NCBI RefSeq assembly: GCF_033242365.1
Contig: NZ_BTHK01000019.1
Coordinates: forward strand, 1-58,358
Length of the DNA stretch: 58,358 bases
Source of the DNA: Lachnoanaerobaculum sanguinis
GTDB lineage: Bacteria > Bacillota > Clostridia > Lachnospirales > Lachnospiraceae
Direction: 5' to 3'
Shown here: positions 1 to 8,515 of the stretch, piece by piece
Numbering within the stretch: the stretch's first letter is position 1
Layout of the letters: each line of letters begins with the position of its first letter
Notes under the pieces: model-generated
The model's input: only the letters and a program-made list of their open reading frames with translations
Databases searched by the model: none
What the model was told of the DNA's origin: nothing
Made by a program: the position numbers and the translations under genes

Positions 1-56
1 TACAAAAACAAAGCAAAGGAAAATAAAATACTATTTTTTTATTTTCAAAACGAAAT

Positions 57-103
57 AAAAATGCCCTGAAAGCCAGTAAAATACTGGGGTTCAAGGGCAT
101 TTT
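57..103 (-). terminator. Intrinsic terminator of the Na/Pi transporter gene
   Basis: Read on the minus strand, ATGCCCT pairs with AGGGCAT and an inner CCAGTA/TACTGG-type stem sits inside, followed by a T run. It lies just past the transporter stop codon at 171. Seen directly; folding not computed. Confidence 0.8.
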
Positions 104-170
104 AACTTTTGAAACTGTCAAAGACAGGATTATAAACATAATTGCAAGTAAATCTTTAAAACTTCTTATT

Positions 171-1829
171 TTATATTTCGTTCTTTACATATCCCGCAAT
201 ATTTGTTGCATGATCCGATACACGCTCCAAATTACTTATGATATCAAGGAAGGCAATTCCTGCCTGTGGATTACAATCTCCCTTTGATAATCTCTCGATA
301 TGCTTTTCTCTCATTTCATCCTCAAGCATATCCACTTCATCCTCAAGCTTATTGACCTTTCTCACAGCTCTAAGAGCATCACCGCTTCTTGCATTAAGTG
401 CAATCTCAAAGGCTTCAATACTGTCTTTTGAAATTTCTGCAAGGTCTTCTTTACCTAGATCACTGAATTCAAGATTATTATCTATCATATACTTTGCATT
501 TTCAGAAAGGTTGTCCGCATGATCACCGACTCTTTCTATATCTGTTACCATATTGAAGAGATTGTTAATATGCTTCTTCTGACTTTCACTCAGTGAAAGA
601 TTGTCTACCTTTATAAGAAATTCAGTCAAAGCTTCCTGCATATCATCAAGCTTCTTTTCACATTTTGCAACTGTTTCTATATCTTCAAGGCTTTTATTGT
701 TGATGGCACTCATAGCCGCATTTAAACTTTTTAGAGCAATTTCTCCCATGCGGGCAACTTCATTATTTGCAGTCTGTACAGCAAAAGCCGGGCTTAGAAG
801 AACTCTTTCATCAAGCTGTAGTACAGGCTCTTTTACCTCTTCCTCAACTTCATCATCCTTACCTCTTATAATCATTCCTGAAAGTTTTACAAGAAGTCCC
901 GCAAAAGGATAAAGTAGTGTAGTCATTGTAAGATTAAAGAATGTATGAAATATTGAAATCTCTACAGCATTGATAGTATGATTTGCGAGTTTTACATTCA
1001 CTTGAAATACAATAAATCCAAGTATACCGAAGACTATAGCACCTATTGTATTGAATAAAAGATGTATAGCTGCGGCTCTCTTTGCAGTTCTTGAGCTTCC
1101 CAAACTTGAAATAATAGCTGTAACACAGGAACCGATATTTTGTCCGAGAGTTATATATATAGCTGCTGCAGTATTTACCACACCGTTAAATGCAAGTGTC
1201 TGTAAAATACCTACAGATGCTGATGAGCTTTGCATAAGAGCTGTTACTACAATACCTACTATTATACCGAGTATCGGATTACCTCCAAGTACTCTGAACG
1301 CTTCCGAAAATATAGGAGCACTTGTGAAAGGTTTTATATTGCCTGCCATAAGATCAAGTCCCAAAAACAGCATTCCAAGTCCCAGAATTATTTCACCTAT
1401 AGTTTTTTTCTTGTCGGATTTTGAAAACAGTATAAATATCGCACCTATACCAATCATTAAAGGTGCATAGAATCCCGGCTGAAAGAGCTTGAGTGAATCG
1501 CCTATTGTTCCAAGTGATACTACCCACGCTGTAATTGTAGTACCTATATTGGCACCCATGATTACACCTACAGCCTGGACAAGGCTTAACATTCCGGCAC
1601 TAACAAAACCTACTACCATTACAGTGGTAGCACCTGAGCTTTGTATTATGGCTGTTATTACCGCACCCAGTAAGATGGCTGTAAACCTGTTATCCGTTAT
1701 CTTACTGAGGAACTGTTGCATCTTCCCTCCGGCAGTCTTTTGCATACCGTCCGCCATGATATGCATTCCGTATAGGAAAAGTCCAAGACCGCCTAAGAAT
1801 CCAAAGAGATATGATACATTATCAATCAT
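171..1829 (-). CDS. Na/phosphate cotransporter (NptA type) with C-terminal PhoU-like domain
   Basis: A 552-residue inner-membrane protein that probably imports phosphate with sodium. The N-terminal ~310 residues are hydrophobic and carry the duplicated family signature: QSSGATT at residues 63-69 and a matching QSSSASV near residue 205. After a charged linker (about 325-345), the last ~200 residues are soluble and helical with two internally similar halves (each with an xxxNxERVxDHAxN motif), typical of PhoU four-helix domains. The transporter-PhoU fusion is the common bacterial arrangement. It is transcribed alone from a promoter at 1904-1932 and ends at a terminator at 57-103. The family is clear; the direction of flux is inferred from the family. 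Confidence 0.93.
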   Translation of the reverse strand: MIDNVSYLFGFLGGLGLFLYGMHIMADGMQKTAGGKMQQFLSKITDNRFTAILLGAVITAIIQSSGATTVMVVGFVSAGMLSLVQAVGVIMGANIGTTITAWVVSLGTIGDSLKLFQPGFYAPLMIGIGAIFILFSKSDKKKTIGEIILGLGMLFLGLDLMAGNIKPFTSAPIFSEAFRVLGGNPILGIIVGIVVTALMQSSSASVGILQTLAFNGVVNTAAAIYITLGQNIGSCVTAIISSLGSSRTAKRAAAIHLLFNTIGAIVFGILGFIVFQVNVKLANHTINAVEISIFHTFFNLTMTTLLYPFAGLLVKLSGMIIRGKDDEVEEEVKEPVLQLDERVLLSPAFAVQTANNEVARMGEIALKSLNAAMSAINNKSLEDIETVAKCEKKLDDMQEALTEFLIKVDNLSLSESQKKHINNLFNMVTDIERVGDHADNLSENAKYMIDNNLEFSDLGKEDLAEISKDSIEAFEIALNARSGDALRAVRKVNKLEDEVDMLEDEMREKHIERLSKGDCNPQAGIAFLDIISNLERVSDHATNIAGYVKNEI

Positions 1830-1872
1830 TTTTGTTCTCCTCTTAAAACATACCTACTGATATAACCTCTGC

Positions 1873-1900
1873 AGGATCAAAATCCAAAAGCTACATCCTG
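1873..1900. repeat. Inverted repeat in the 5' untranslated region of the Na/Pi transporter
   Basis: CAGGAT at 1872-1877 is the reverse complement of ATCCTG at 1895-1900. It lies just downstream of the likely transcription start (minus strand), where it could be an mRNA hairpin or a repressor site. No known consensus recognised. Confidence 0.4.
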
Positions 1901-1903
1901 TAC

Positions 1904-1932
1904 ATTCTATCAAGTTCTAATATTTTAAGCAA
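1904..1932 (-). promoter_or_regulatory. Sigma-A-type promoter for the Na/Pi transporter
   Basis: On the minus strand, TTGCTT (-35, 1927-1932) and TAGAAT (-10, 1904-1909) are separated by 17 nt, upstream of the start codon at 1829. Confidence 0.6.
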
Positions 1933-1957
1933 TACAAGAATGATATTTCAACAAATT

Positions 1958-1986
1958 AAAAAAGCACCCTTTTTACGGGGTGCCTT
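1958..1986 (-). terminator. Terminator of the gyrB-gyrA-lysA transcript
   Basis: Minus-strand hairpin with GGCACCCC and GGGTGC arms, followed by six T. It lies about 140 bp after lysA. Confidence 0.82.
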
Positions 1987-2128
1987 CTTAAGGATTTCTA
2001 TATATAGGATTCATTGTAAGTGCTTCGTTATGATGATGTAATATTATCATACTTCTTCGTAAAAGAATTGAAATACTGTTGAACTTATTATGAATTATTT
2101 CTTAAACCTGAAAAGAATGTTTTTCATT

Positions 2129-3400
2129 TTATTTCAAATATTTATCCATAATGTCACAGAAATCAAAGGTTGCAAAGTAATCCTTATCAGTCTCGGCTCT
2201 TCTTATAAGTTTTACATTTCCGTCTTCCTGTAATAAAAGCTCTGCCGACTTTAATTTTCCGTTATAATTATATCCCATTGCAAATCCATGTGCTCCTGTA
2301 TCATGAATATAGATATAATCACCCTTGTCTATCTTTGGAAGTTTTCTGTCTATAGCAAACTTATCATTGTTTTCACACAGTGAACCTACAACATCATATG
2401 TATGATCTGAAATTTTTTCTTCCTTACCAAGTACGCTAAGGTGATGATATGCTCCATACATGGCAGGTCGCATAAGATTTACCGCACAGGCATCCACACC
2501 TATATATTCCTTATGTGTATGCTTTTCATGTATTGCCTCCGTTACCAAAGCTCCATATGGTGCAAGCATATATCTACCAAGTTCCGTAAAAATAGCCACA
2601 TCTTTAATACCGTTTGCTACAAGTACTTCATCATAGACCTTTTTTACACCTTTGCCTATTTCAAATATATCATTAGGCTCCTGATCGGGTGTATACGGTA
2701 TACCGACTCCACCTGACAGATTTATAAAGCTTACGCATATACCGCATTCATTCTTTATTCTTACGGCAAACTCAAACAGTTCCTTTGCAAGCTTAGGATA
2801 GTACTCATTTGTAACCGTATTACTTGCAAGAAATGCATGAATACCGAAGTACTTTACACCTTTTGACTTCATTATATTGAATGCTTCTATAATCTGATCG
2901 GGAGTCATGCCGTATTTGGCATCTCCCGGATTGTCCATTATACCGTTTGACATAGTAAAGAATCCACCCGGATTGTATCTGGCACTCATAGTCTCAGGCA
3001 ATTTTCCACAAGCCTTTTCAACATATTCTATATGTGTGATATCATCCAAGTTTATTATTGCTCCGAGATCATTTGCAAACTTAAATTCTTCTATAGGAGT
3101 TTCATTTGAGGAAAACATTATATCTTTTCCGCTAAAACCGCATGCATCACTTAATTCAAGTTCTGTCATAGAAGAACAGTCCATACCGCAACCGCATTCT
3201 TTTAATATTTTCATTATAAAAGGGTTCGGAGTGGCTTTTACAGCAAAGTATTCTTTAAATCCCTTATTCCAACTGAACGCTTCATTTAATCTTTTTGCAT
3301 TCTCTCTGATTCCTTTTTCGTCATATATATGCCATGGAGTCGGATATGTTTTTACAATTTCTCTTACTTTATCTAATGTCAAAAATGGTATTTTTTGCAT
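2129..3400 (-). CDS. lysA: Diaminopimelate decarboxylase family protein
   Basis: A 423-residue PLP-dependent fold-III decarboxylase. It probably converts meso-diaminopimelate to lysine and CO2, the last step of lysine synthesis. The PLP lysine is K55 in YFAVKATPNP. A glycine-rich stretch (NLSGGVGIPY) follows, and the catalytic cysteine is in the CENND motif near residue 342. The usual EPGR phosphate-binding motif reads ELGR. The gene starts 12 nt after the gyrA stop, so it is probably cotranscribed with gyrBA; there is no lysine riboswitch. Another basic amino-acid or diamine decarboxylase of the same fold cannot be excluded from sequence alone. Confidence 0.88.
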   Translation of the reverse strand: MQKIPFLTLDKVREIVKTYPTPWHIYDEKGIRENAKRLNEAFSWNKGFKEYFAVKATPNPFIMKILKECGCGMDCSSMTELELSDACGFSGKDIMFSSNETPIEEFKFANDLGAIINLDDITHIEYVEKACGKLPETMSARYNPGGFFTMSNGIMDNPGDAKYGMTPDQIIEAFNIMKSKGVKYFGIHAFLASNTVTNEYYPKLAKELFEFAVRIKNECGICVSFINLSGGVGIPYTPDQEPNDIFEIGKGVKKVYDEVLVANGIKDVAIFTELGRYMLAPYGALVTEAIHEKHTHKEYIGVDACAVNLMRPAMYGAYHHLSVLGKEEKISDHTYDVVGSLCENNDKFAIDRKLPKIDKGDYIYIHDTGAHGFAMGYNYNGKLKSAELLLQEDGNVKLIRRAETDKDYFATFDFCDIMDKYLK

Positions 3401-3412
3401 TTTATTTCCCTT

Positions 3413-5887
3413 CTATGTATTGCTTTCTTCTTCAGATTCGGTGTTTTTCTCCTCTCTGACCTTAGCAATACTTGCAATCTTGGTATCGCTATCTCTGTCT
3501 ATATTCATAAGCTTAACACCTGATGCGGCTCTTCCAAGCACTGATATTCCGCTTACTTCTATTCTGATAATGATTCCCTCTGTGGTTATAAGCAAAAGCT
3601 CTCTGTCTTCATTAACAAGTTTTGCTCCGACCAACTTTCCGGTCTTTTCATTATCTTTATAGCATATGATACCTTTACCGCCTCTGTTTTGGACTTTGAA
3701 CTCGGATATCCTTGTTCTCTTTCCATACCCATACTCAGAAACAAGAAGCAAATACTCCCCTTGAGATGCCAGCTGCATTCCGATGACCTCATCATCTCTA
3801 TTCAGTCTCATACCACGAACACCGGTAGCACCTCTACCCATAGCTCTTATATCCTTATCATTGATTCTTATACACATACCGTCTTTTGAAACTATGATAA
3901 GATCGTCATCACCATGAGTTACCTTAACCTCTATCAGCTCATCATCTTCTGTGAGATTTATGGCCGCAAGTCCGTTCTTTCTTATATTGTCAAACAGATT
4001 AATCTGACATTTCTTTATAGTACCTTTCTTGGTTACCATAAAGAGATATCCGTCCTTTGACTTTGCTTCACTTGGTATAATAGCCGAAATCTTCTCATCA
4101 GGCTGCAAATTCAATAAGTTTACTATTGCAACACCTCTTGCAGTCCTTGAAGCTTCCGGAATCTTATATCCCTTTATATTATATACTCTACCCTTATTTG
4201 TGAAGAAGTATATATCGTTGTGAGTAGTTGACATAACAATGTCTTCGATAAAGTCGTCATCAATGGTCTGCATTCCCTTGATGCCCTTACCTCCTCTGTT
4301 TTGGACATTAAAATTGTCAGGACTCATTCTCTTTATATATCCAAGCTTTGTCATTGCAATGATGATATCTTCTCTTTGGATAAGGTCCTCATCCTCCATA
4401 TCATCATCCTGTATAAAGCCTGTTCTTCTGTCATCCTTATACTTATCTTCAACTACAAGGATTTCTTCTCTTATCACACCCAGAAGTTTCTTCTCGTCTG
4501 CCAATATTCCCTCAAAATATGAAATCTTAGCCAAAAGCTCATTGTACTCGGACTCAAGTCTTTCTCTTTCCAAACCTGTAAGAGCTCTAAGACGCATATC
4601 AACTATAGCCTGAGCCTGTACATCGGTAAGTCCGAATCTTTTTATAAGTTCTTCTTTTGCAACACTTACATTTGCACTGCCTCTGATAATCTTTATAATT
4701 TCATCAATATTATCAAGAGCTATAAGCAAACCTTCCAAAATATGAGCTCTCTCCTTAGCTTTATTGAGATCATACTTTGTTCTTCTTGTTACAACATCCT
4801 CCTGATGTGCAAGATAATACTCAAGCATCTGTAAAATATTAAGTACCTTAGGCTGATTATTTACAAGTGCCAGCATATTTACACCGAAAGTTTCCTGTAA
4901 CTGTGTATGCTTATATAATCTGTTTAATATAACTCCGGCATTTACATCTCTTCTAAGTTCTATAACGACTCTCATTCCTTCACGGTTTGATTCGTCTCTA
5001 AGATCTGTAATACCGTCTATCCTTTTATCTTTTACAAGTTCGGCAATCTTTTCGATAAGCTTTGCTTTATTTACAAGATATGGAAGCTCGGTAACTATAA
5101 TTCTGTTTTTGCCGTTTGGCATGGCTTCTATTTCAGATACCGCTCTTACCTTTATCTTTCCTCTACCTGTAGTATAGGCTTCTCTGATTCCTCTAAGTCC
5201 AAGTATATGTGCACCTGTAGGGAAATCAGGTCCCTTTATGATATCAAGCATCTCATCGATAGTAGATTCTTTTTCTTCTATCTTATTATCTATTATCCTT
5301 ACTACAGCATCTATTACCTCGCTTAAATTGTGAGGTGGAATATTTGTGGCCATACCTACCGCAATACCTGTAGTACCGTTTACAAGCAGGTTCGGATATC
5401 TTGACGGCAATACTGTAGGCTCTTTTTCAGTCTCATCAAAGTTCGGAGCAAAGTCAACAGTGTCCTTATTTATATCGGCAAGCATCTCCATTGCGATTTT
5501 TGAGAGTCTTGCCTCTGTATATCTCATGGCAGCCGCGCCGTCTCCGTCCACAGATCCGAAGTTTCCATGTCCGTCCACAAGAGGATATCTCATGGACCAG
5601 TCCTGAGCCATATTTACCAATGATCCGTATATTGAAGAATCTCCGTGTGGGTGATATTTACCCATTGTATCTCCGACAATACGGGCACATTTTCTATGTG
5701 GCTTATCAGGACCGTTATTCAGTTCTATCATAGAAAAGAGCACTCTTCTTTGTACAGGCTTTAAACCGTCTCTTATATCAGGAAGCGCTCTTGCTGCAAT
5801 AACACTCATTGCATAGTCAATATATGACTTTTCCATGGTTTTCTTTAAGTCGATCTCATTAAACTTGTCGAAAACATTTGGTTCCAT
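3413..5887 (-). CDS. gyrA: DNA gyrase subunit A
   Basis: An 824-residue gyrase breakage-reunion subunit, which introduces negative supercoils with GyrB. The catalytic tyrosine is Y123 (AAMRYTEAR). The quinolone region reads HPHGDSSIYG: Ser84 matches E. coli Ser83, but the position matching Asp87 is Gly88. The C-terminal beta-pinwheel follows from about residue 500. It contains a GyrA-box-like QNRGGKG near residue 550 and a second QNRGGKG in a later blade, where the classic box is QRRGGKG. The gene starts 16 nt after gyrB. Full length and intact. Confidence 0.97.
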   Translation of the reverse strand: MEPNVFDKFNEIDLKKTMEKSYIDYAMSVIAARALPDIRDGLKPVQRRVLFSMIELNNGPDKPHRKCARIVGDTMGKYHPHGDSSIYGSLVNMAQDWSMRYPLVDGHGNFGSVDGDGAAAMRYTEARLSKIAMEMLADINKDTVDFAPNFDETEKEPTVLPSRYPNLLVNGTTGIAVGMATNIPPHNLSEVIDAVVRIIDNKIEEKESTIDEMLDIIKGPDFPTGAHILGLRGIREAYTTGRGKIKVRAVSEIEAMPNGKNRIIVTELPYLVNKAKLIEKIAELVKDKRIDGITDLRDESNREGMRVVIELRRDVNAGVILNRLYKHTQLQETFGVNMLALVNNQPKVLNILQMLEYYLAHQEDVVTRRTKYDLNKAKERAHILEGLLIALDNIDEIIKIIRGSANVSVAKEELIKRFGLTDVQAQAIVDMRLRALTGLERERLESEYNELLAKISYFEGILADEKKLLGVIREEILVVEDKYKDDRRTGFIQDDDMEDEDLIQREDIIIAMTKLGYIKRMSPDNFNVQNRGGKGIKGMQTIDDDFIEDIVMSTTHNDIYFFTNKGRVYNIKGYKIPEASRTARGVAIVNLLNLQPDEKISAIIPSEAKSKDGYLFMVTKKGTIKKCQINLFDNIRKNGLAAINLTEDDELIEVKVTHGDDDLIIVSKDGMCIRINDKDIRAMGRGATGVRGMRLNRDDEVIGMQLASQGEYLLLVSEYGYGKRTRISEFKVQNRGGKGIICYKDNEKTGKLVGAKLVNEDRELLLITTEGIIIRIEVSGISVLGRAASGVKLMNIDRDSDTKIASIAKVREEKNTESEEESNT

Positions 5888-5903
5888 ATTTTAACCTACC
5901 TTT

Positions 5904-7817
5904 TTAAATATCCAAATTCGATACGTACTTCGCATTTGTCTCTATAAACTCTCTTCTCGGAGCAACCTGGTCTCCCATAAGAGTATTAAATGTTAAATCT
6001 GTTTCTGAAAGCATAGACTCGTCAAGTACCACTTTTTTAAGTACTCTTCGTTCAGGATCCATGGTTGTTTCCCAAAGTTGCTCGGCATCCATCTCTCCCA
6101 GACCTTTATATCTTTGTATCTTATTATTCTGATCTCTTCCGACTTCTTTTAAGATATTGTCAAGTTCTTCGTCAGAATATGCGTACCATACCTTTTTATT
6201 CTTCTCTAACTTATACAGTGGAGGCTGAGCCAGATATACATGACCTTCCTTTATAAGTTCAGGCATAAATCTGTATATAAATGTCAGCATCAAAGTATCA
6301 ATATGAGCTCCGTCCACATCTGCATCAGTCATTATAATGATTTTATTATAGCGAAGCTTGCTGATATCAAAATCTTCCTGTATACCTGTACCGAATGCTG
6401 TAATCATTGACTTAATCTCGGCATTTGAATATACCTTATCAGGTCTTGCCTTCTCCACATTGAGTATCTTTCCTCTAAGAGGCAAAATAGCCTGTGTATC
6501 TCTCTTTCTTGCAGATTTTGCGGAACCTCCCGCAGAATCTCCCTCGACTATAAATATCTCACATTCTTCAGGATTCTTACTTGAACAGTCAGCCAATTTA
6601 CCCGGTAAACTCATACCGTCAAGTGCAGACTTTCTTCTTGTAAGATCTCTTGCCTTTCTTGCCGCAGCTCTTGCTCTTTGTGCTGTAATAGCCTTATCAC
6701 TTATAAGCTTTGCTATTCCGGGATTTTGCTCAAGGAAATAAGTAAGCTTCTCACTTACTATAGCATTAACTGCAGTCTGTGCCTCGGAGTTTCCAAGTTT
6801 TTGCTTTGTCTGACCTTCAAACTGTGGGTCCTGTATCTTCACAGAGATTATAGCTACAAGTCCTTCTCTTATGTCTTCTCCTGAAAGATTATCCTCATTT
6901 TCCTTCAGCAGTTTATTGTTTCTGGCATATTCATTAAATGTCTTTGTAAGTGCATTTTTAAATCCTGAAAGATGAGTTCCACCCTCAGGAGTATTTATAT
7001 TATTTACAAAAGTATAAATTCCCTCTGTATAAGTGTCATTGTGCTGCATTGCAACTTCAACAACCACCTTTTCTTTCACACCCTCACAGTATATTACTTC
7101 ATCGTATATAGGTGCCTTACCCTTATTGAGATAGGTAACAAATTCCTTGATACCACCCTCATAGTGGAAAGACATTTCTTTTTTTTCTACTCTGTCATCA
7201 ATCAAAACAATTTTTAATGCCTTGGTAAGAAAAGCTGTCTCTCTCAATCTGACTTTCAATATATCAAAGTCATATACTGTTTCCTCAAATATAGTTGCAT
7301 CCGGTAAGAAGCTTACCTCGGTACCGCTTTCACCGGGATCACATTCACCTATCACATGCATATTTTCTACGACTTTACCCTTTTCAAATCGCATATGATA
7401 AATTTTGCCTTCTTTATAAACCTTTACATCCAACCATGTAGATAATGCATTTACTACAGATGCACCTACTCCATGCAGTCCGCCTGAGGTCTTATATCCT
7501 CCGCCACCGAATTTTCCTCCTGCATGCAGTATTGTAAATACTACCTCAAGCGCCGGCTTTCCTGCCTTTTGCTGAATGTCTACCGGTATACCTCTACCAT
7601 TATCTCTTACAGTGATTGAATTATCTTCATTTATTTTTACCTTTATCTCGGTACAAAATCCTGCAAGAGCCTCATCTACAGAGTTATCTACTATCTCATA
7701 AACAAGATGATGAAGACCCCTTGATGATATTGAACCAATATACATTCCGGGTCTTACTCTAACGGCCTCTAAACCTTCCAGTATTTGAATTTGGGATGCA
7801 TCATACTCTGTACTCAT
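5904..7817 (-). CDS. gyrB: DNA gyrase subunit B
   Basis: A 637-residue ATPase subunit of gyrase. The GHKL ATP site shows EIVDNSVDEA and DNGRGIPVD. The TOPRIM domain carries EGDSAGGSAK, PLRGKILNVEKA and the metal-binding DADVDGAH. The C-terminal end has the GyrA-contacting RYKGLGEM motif. Preceded by AAGGAGA and a perfect 8-bp inverted repeat at 7836-7853, with a promoter at 7885-7913. Head of a probable gyrB-gyrA-lysA operon that is likely supercoiling-regulated, as gyrase genes generally are. Confidence 0.97.
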   Translation of the reverse strand: MSTEYDASQIQILEGLEAVRVRPGMYIGSISSRGLHHLVYEIVDNSVDEALAGFCTEIKVKINEDNSITVRDNGRGIPVDIQQKAGKPALEVVFTILHAGGKFGGGGYKTSGGLHGVGASVVNALSTWLDVKVYKEGKIYHMRFEKGKVVENMHVIGECDPGESGTEVSFLPDATIFEETVYDFDILKVRLRETAFLTKALKIVLIDDRVEKKEMSFHYEGGIKEFVTYLNKGKAPIYDEVIYCEGVKEKVVVEVAMQHNDTYTEGIYTFVNNINTPEGGTHLSGFKNALTKTFNEYARNNKLLKENEDNLSGEDIREGLVAIISVKIQDPQFEGQTKQKLGNSEAQTAVNAIVSEKLTYFLEQNPGIAKLISDKAITAQRARAAARKARDLTRRKSALDGMSLPGKLADCSSKNPEECEIFIVEGDSAGGSAKSARKRDTQAILPLRGKILNVEKARPDKVYSNAEIKSMITAFGTGIQEDFDISKLRYNKIIIMTDADVDGAHIDTLMLTFIYRFMPELIKEGHVYLAQPPLYKLEKNKKVWYAYSDEELDNILKEVGRDQNNKIQRYKGLGEMDAEQLWETTMDPERRVLKKVVLDESMLSETDLTFNTLMGDQVAPRREFIETNAKYVSNLDI

Positions 7818-7835
7818 ACTATCTCCTTTAAATCA

Positions 7836-7853
7836 TCTGAGAATACATTCTCA
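7836..7853. repeat. Perfect palindrome in the gyrB leader
   Basis: CTGAGAAT-AC-ATTCTCAG, an 8-bp perfect inverted repeat with a 2-nt spacer. It lies between the -10 (7885-7890) and the ribosome site (about 7823-7829) of gyrB. It could be an operator or a short mRNA hairpin near the start codon. Confidence 0.5.
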
Positions 7854-7884
7854 GGAAAATTTACTCTTAATGTCATATCGATAT

Positions 7885-7913
7885 ATTATAACATTTTTTT
7901 TGAAAATGTGGAA
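7885..7913 (-). promoter_or_regulatory. Promoter of gyrB-gyrA-lysA
   Basis: Minus strand: extended -10 TGTTATAAT (hexamer 7885-7890) with a weak -35, TTCCAC (7908-7913), 17 nt upstream. Confidence 0.55.
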
Positions 7914-7935
7914 TAAAATTACTACATATAAATAA

Positions 7936-7961
7936 GAAAAAAGGGGTGCCACGCACCCCTA
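7936..7961 (-). terminator. Terminator of the SemiSWEET gene
   Basis: Minus strand AGGGGTGC-GT-GGCACCCCT followed by a T run, directly after the stop codon at 7974. Confidence 0.85.
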
Positions 7962-7973
7962 AAATATACATTA

Positions 7974-8237
7974 TTACAAAGCTGTTATAAAAGTCAAAAA
8001 TCCGAAAACTACACCTGCCGCATTCGGTATAATAAGGATATAATCTATTTTATGTTCATTTGTTAAGCCATATATAACCCATAACAAACAAGATATTGCC
8101 GCTACAAGCGGCTGCAGCGGTTGAGATTTCTCACCACCTATATTTGCTATAATTTGCGGTATATAAGATAAGAATACTAAAACTCCGATAAATGCTCCTA
8201 TAGATCCTATGAATGTATTAATTCTCTTTTTTGTCAT
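7974..8237 (-). CDS. SemiSWEET-family sugar transporter
   Basis: An 87-residue membrane protein with three predicted helices, the size of a bacterial SemiSWEET (MtN3/saliva, PQ-loop) half-transporter, which works as a homodimer for sugar uptake or efflux. Helix 1 carries the PQ motif (SYIPQII, residues 24-30). Helix 2 has a tryptophan (LLWVIYG), and helix 3 an asparagine in IPNAAGV, matching the pocket residues of the family. It is a single-gene transcript with its own promoter (8294-8322) and terminator, placed between recF and gyrB where many Firmicutes have no gene or a small unrelated one. The substrate is not evident. Confidence 0.85.
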   Translation of the reverse strand: MTKKRINTFIGSIGAFIGVLVFLSYIPQIIANIGGEKSQPLQPLVAAISCLLWVIYGLTNEHKIDYILIIPNAAGVVFGFLTFITAL

Positions 8238-8285
8238 TGAATATTACCTCCGAAATCAGTTTATAAATATACATGTGTGAATTTA

Positions 8286-8306
8286 TGTGTGATAATATAA
8301 CACACA
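8286..8306. promoter_or_regulatory. Inverted repeat overlapping the SemiSWEET promoter -10
   Basis: TGTGTG at 8286-8291 and CACACA at 8301-8306 bracket the -10 hexamer of the SemiSWEET promoter. This is the geometry of a repressor operator; no regulator is identified. Confidence 0.4.
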
Positions 8307-8322
8307 ATTTTGAAGGTTGCAA
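8294..8322 (-). promoter_or_regulatory. Promoter of the SemiSWEET gene
   Basis: Minus strand TTGCAA (8317-8322), 17-nt spacer, TATATT (8294-8299). The rest of the 8238-8515 gap is AT-rich and shows nothing else I can support. Confidence 0.55.
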
Positions 8323-8515
8323 ATTTTAACAGAGTTTTACGAAAATTTTAACATTATTTTTTTATATATTATCATTTTTGCATTCTATATTTTTATTAGT
8401 TTTTAACAAGGTGTAAATTTTTTATTTTTATTTACATCCAAATAACACCACAAAAAAGAAATTTTTTGATTACTCAAAATTTAAACAATTTTATAAAATA
8501 CTTGTATACAATGAG

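Noticed and set aside
3689..3889. Plus-strand frames inside gyrA, gyrB, dnaA and other conserved genes
   Set aside because: Opposite-strand shadows of well-supported coding sequences with no independent start signals.
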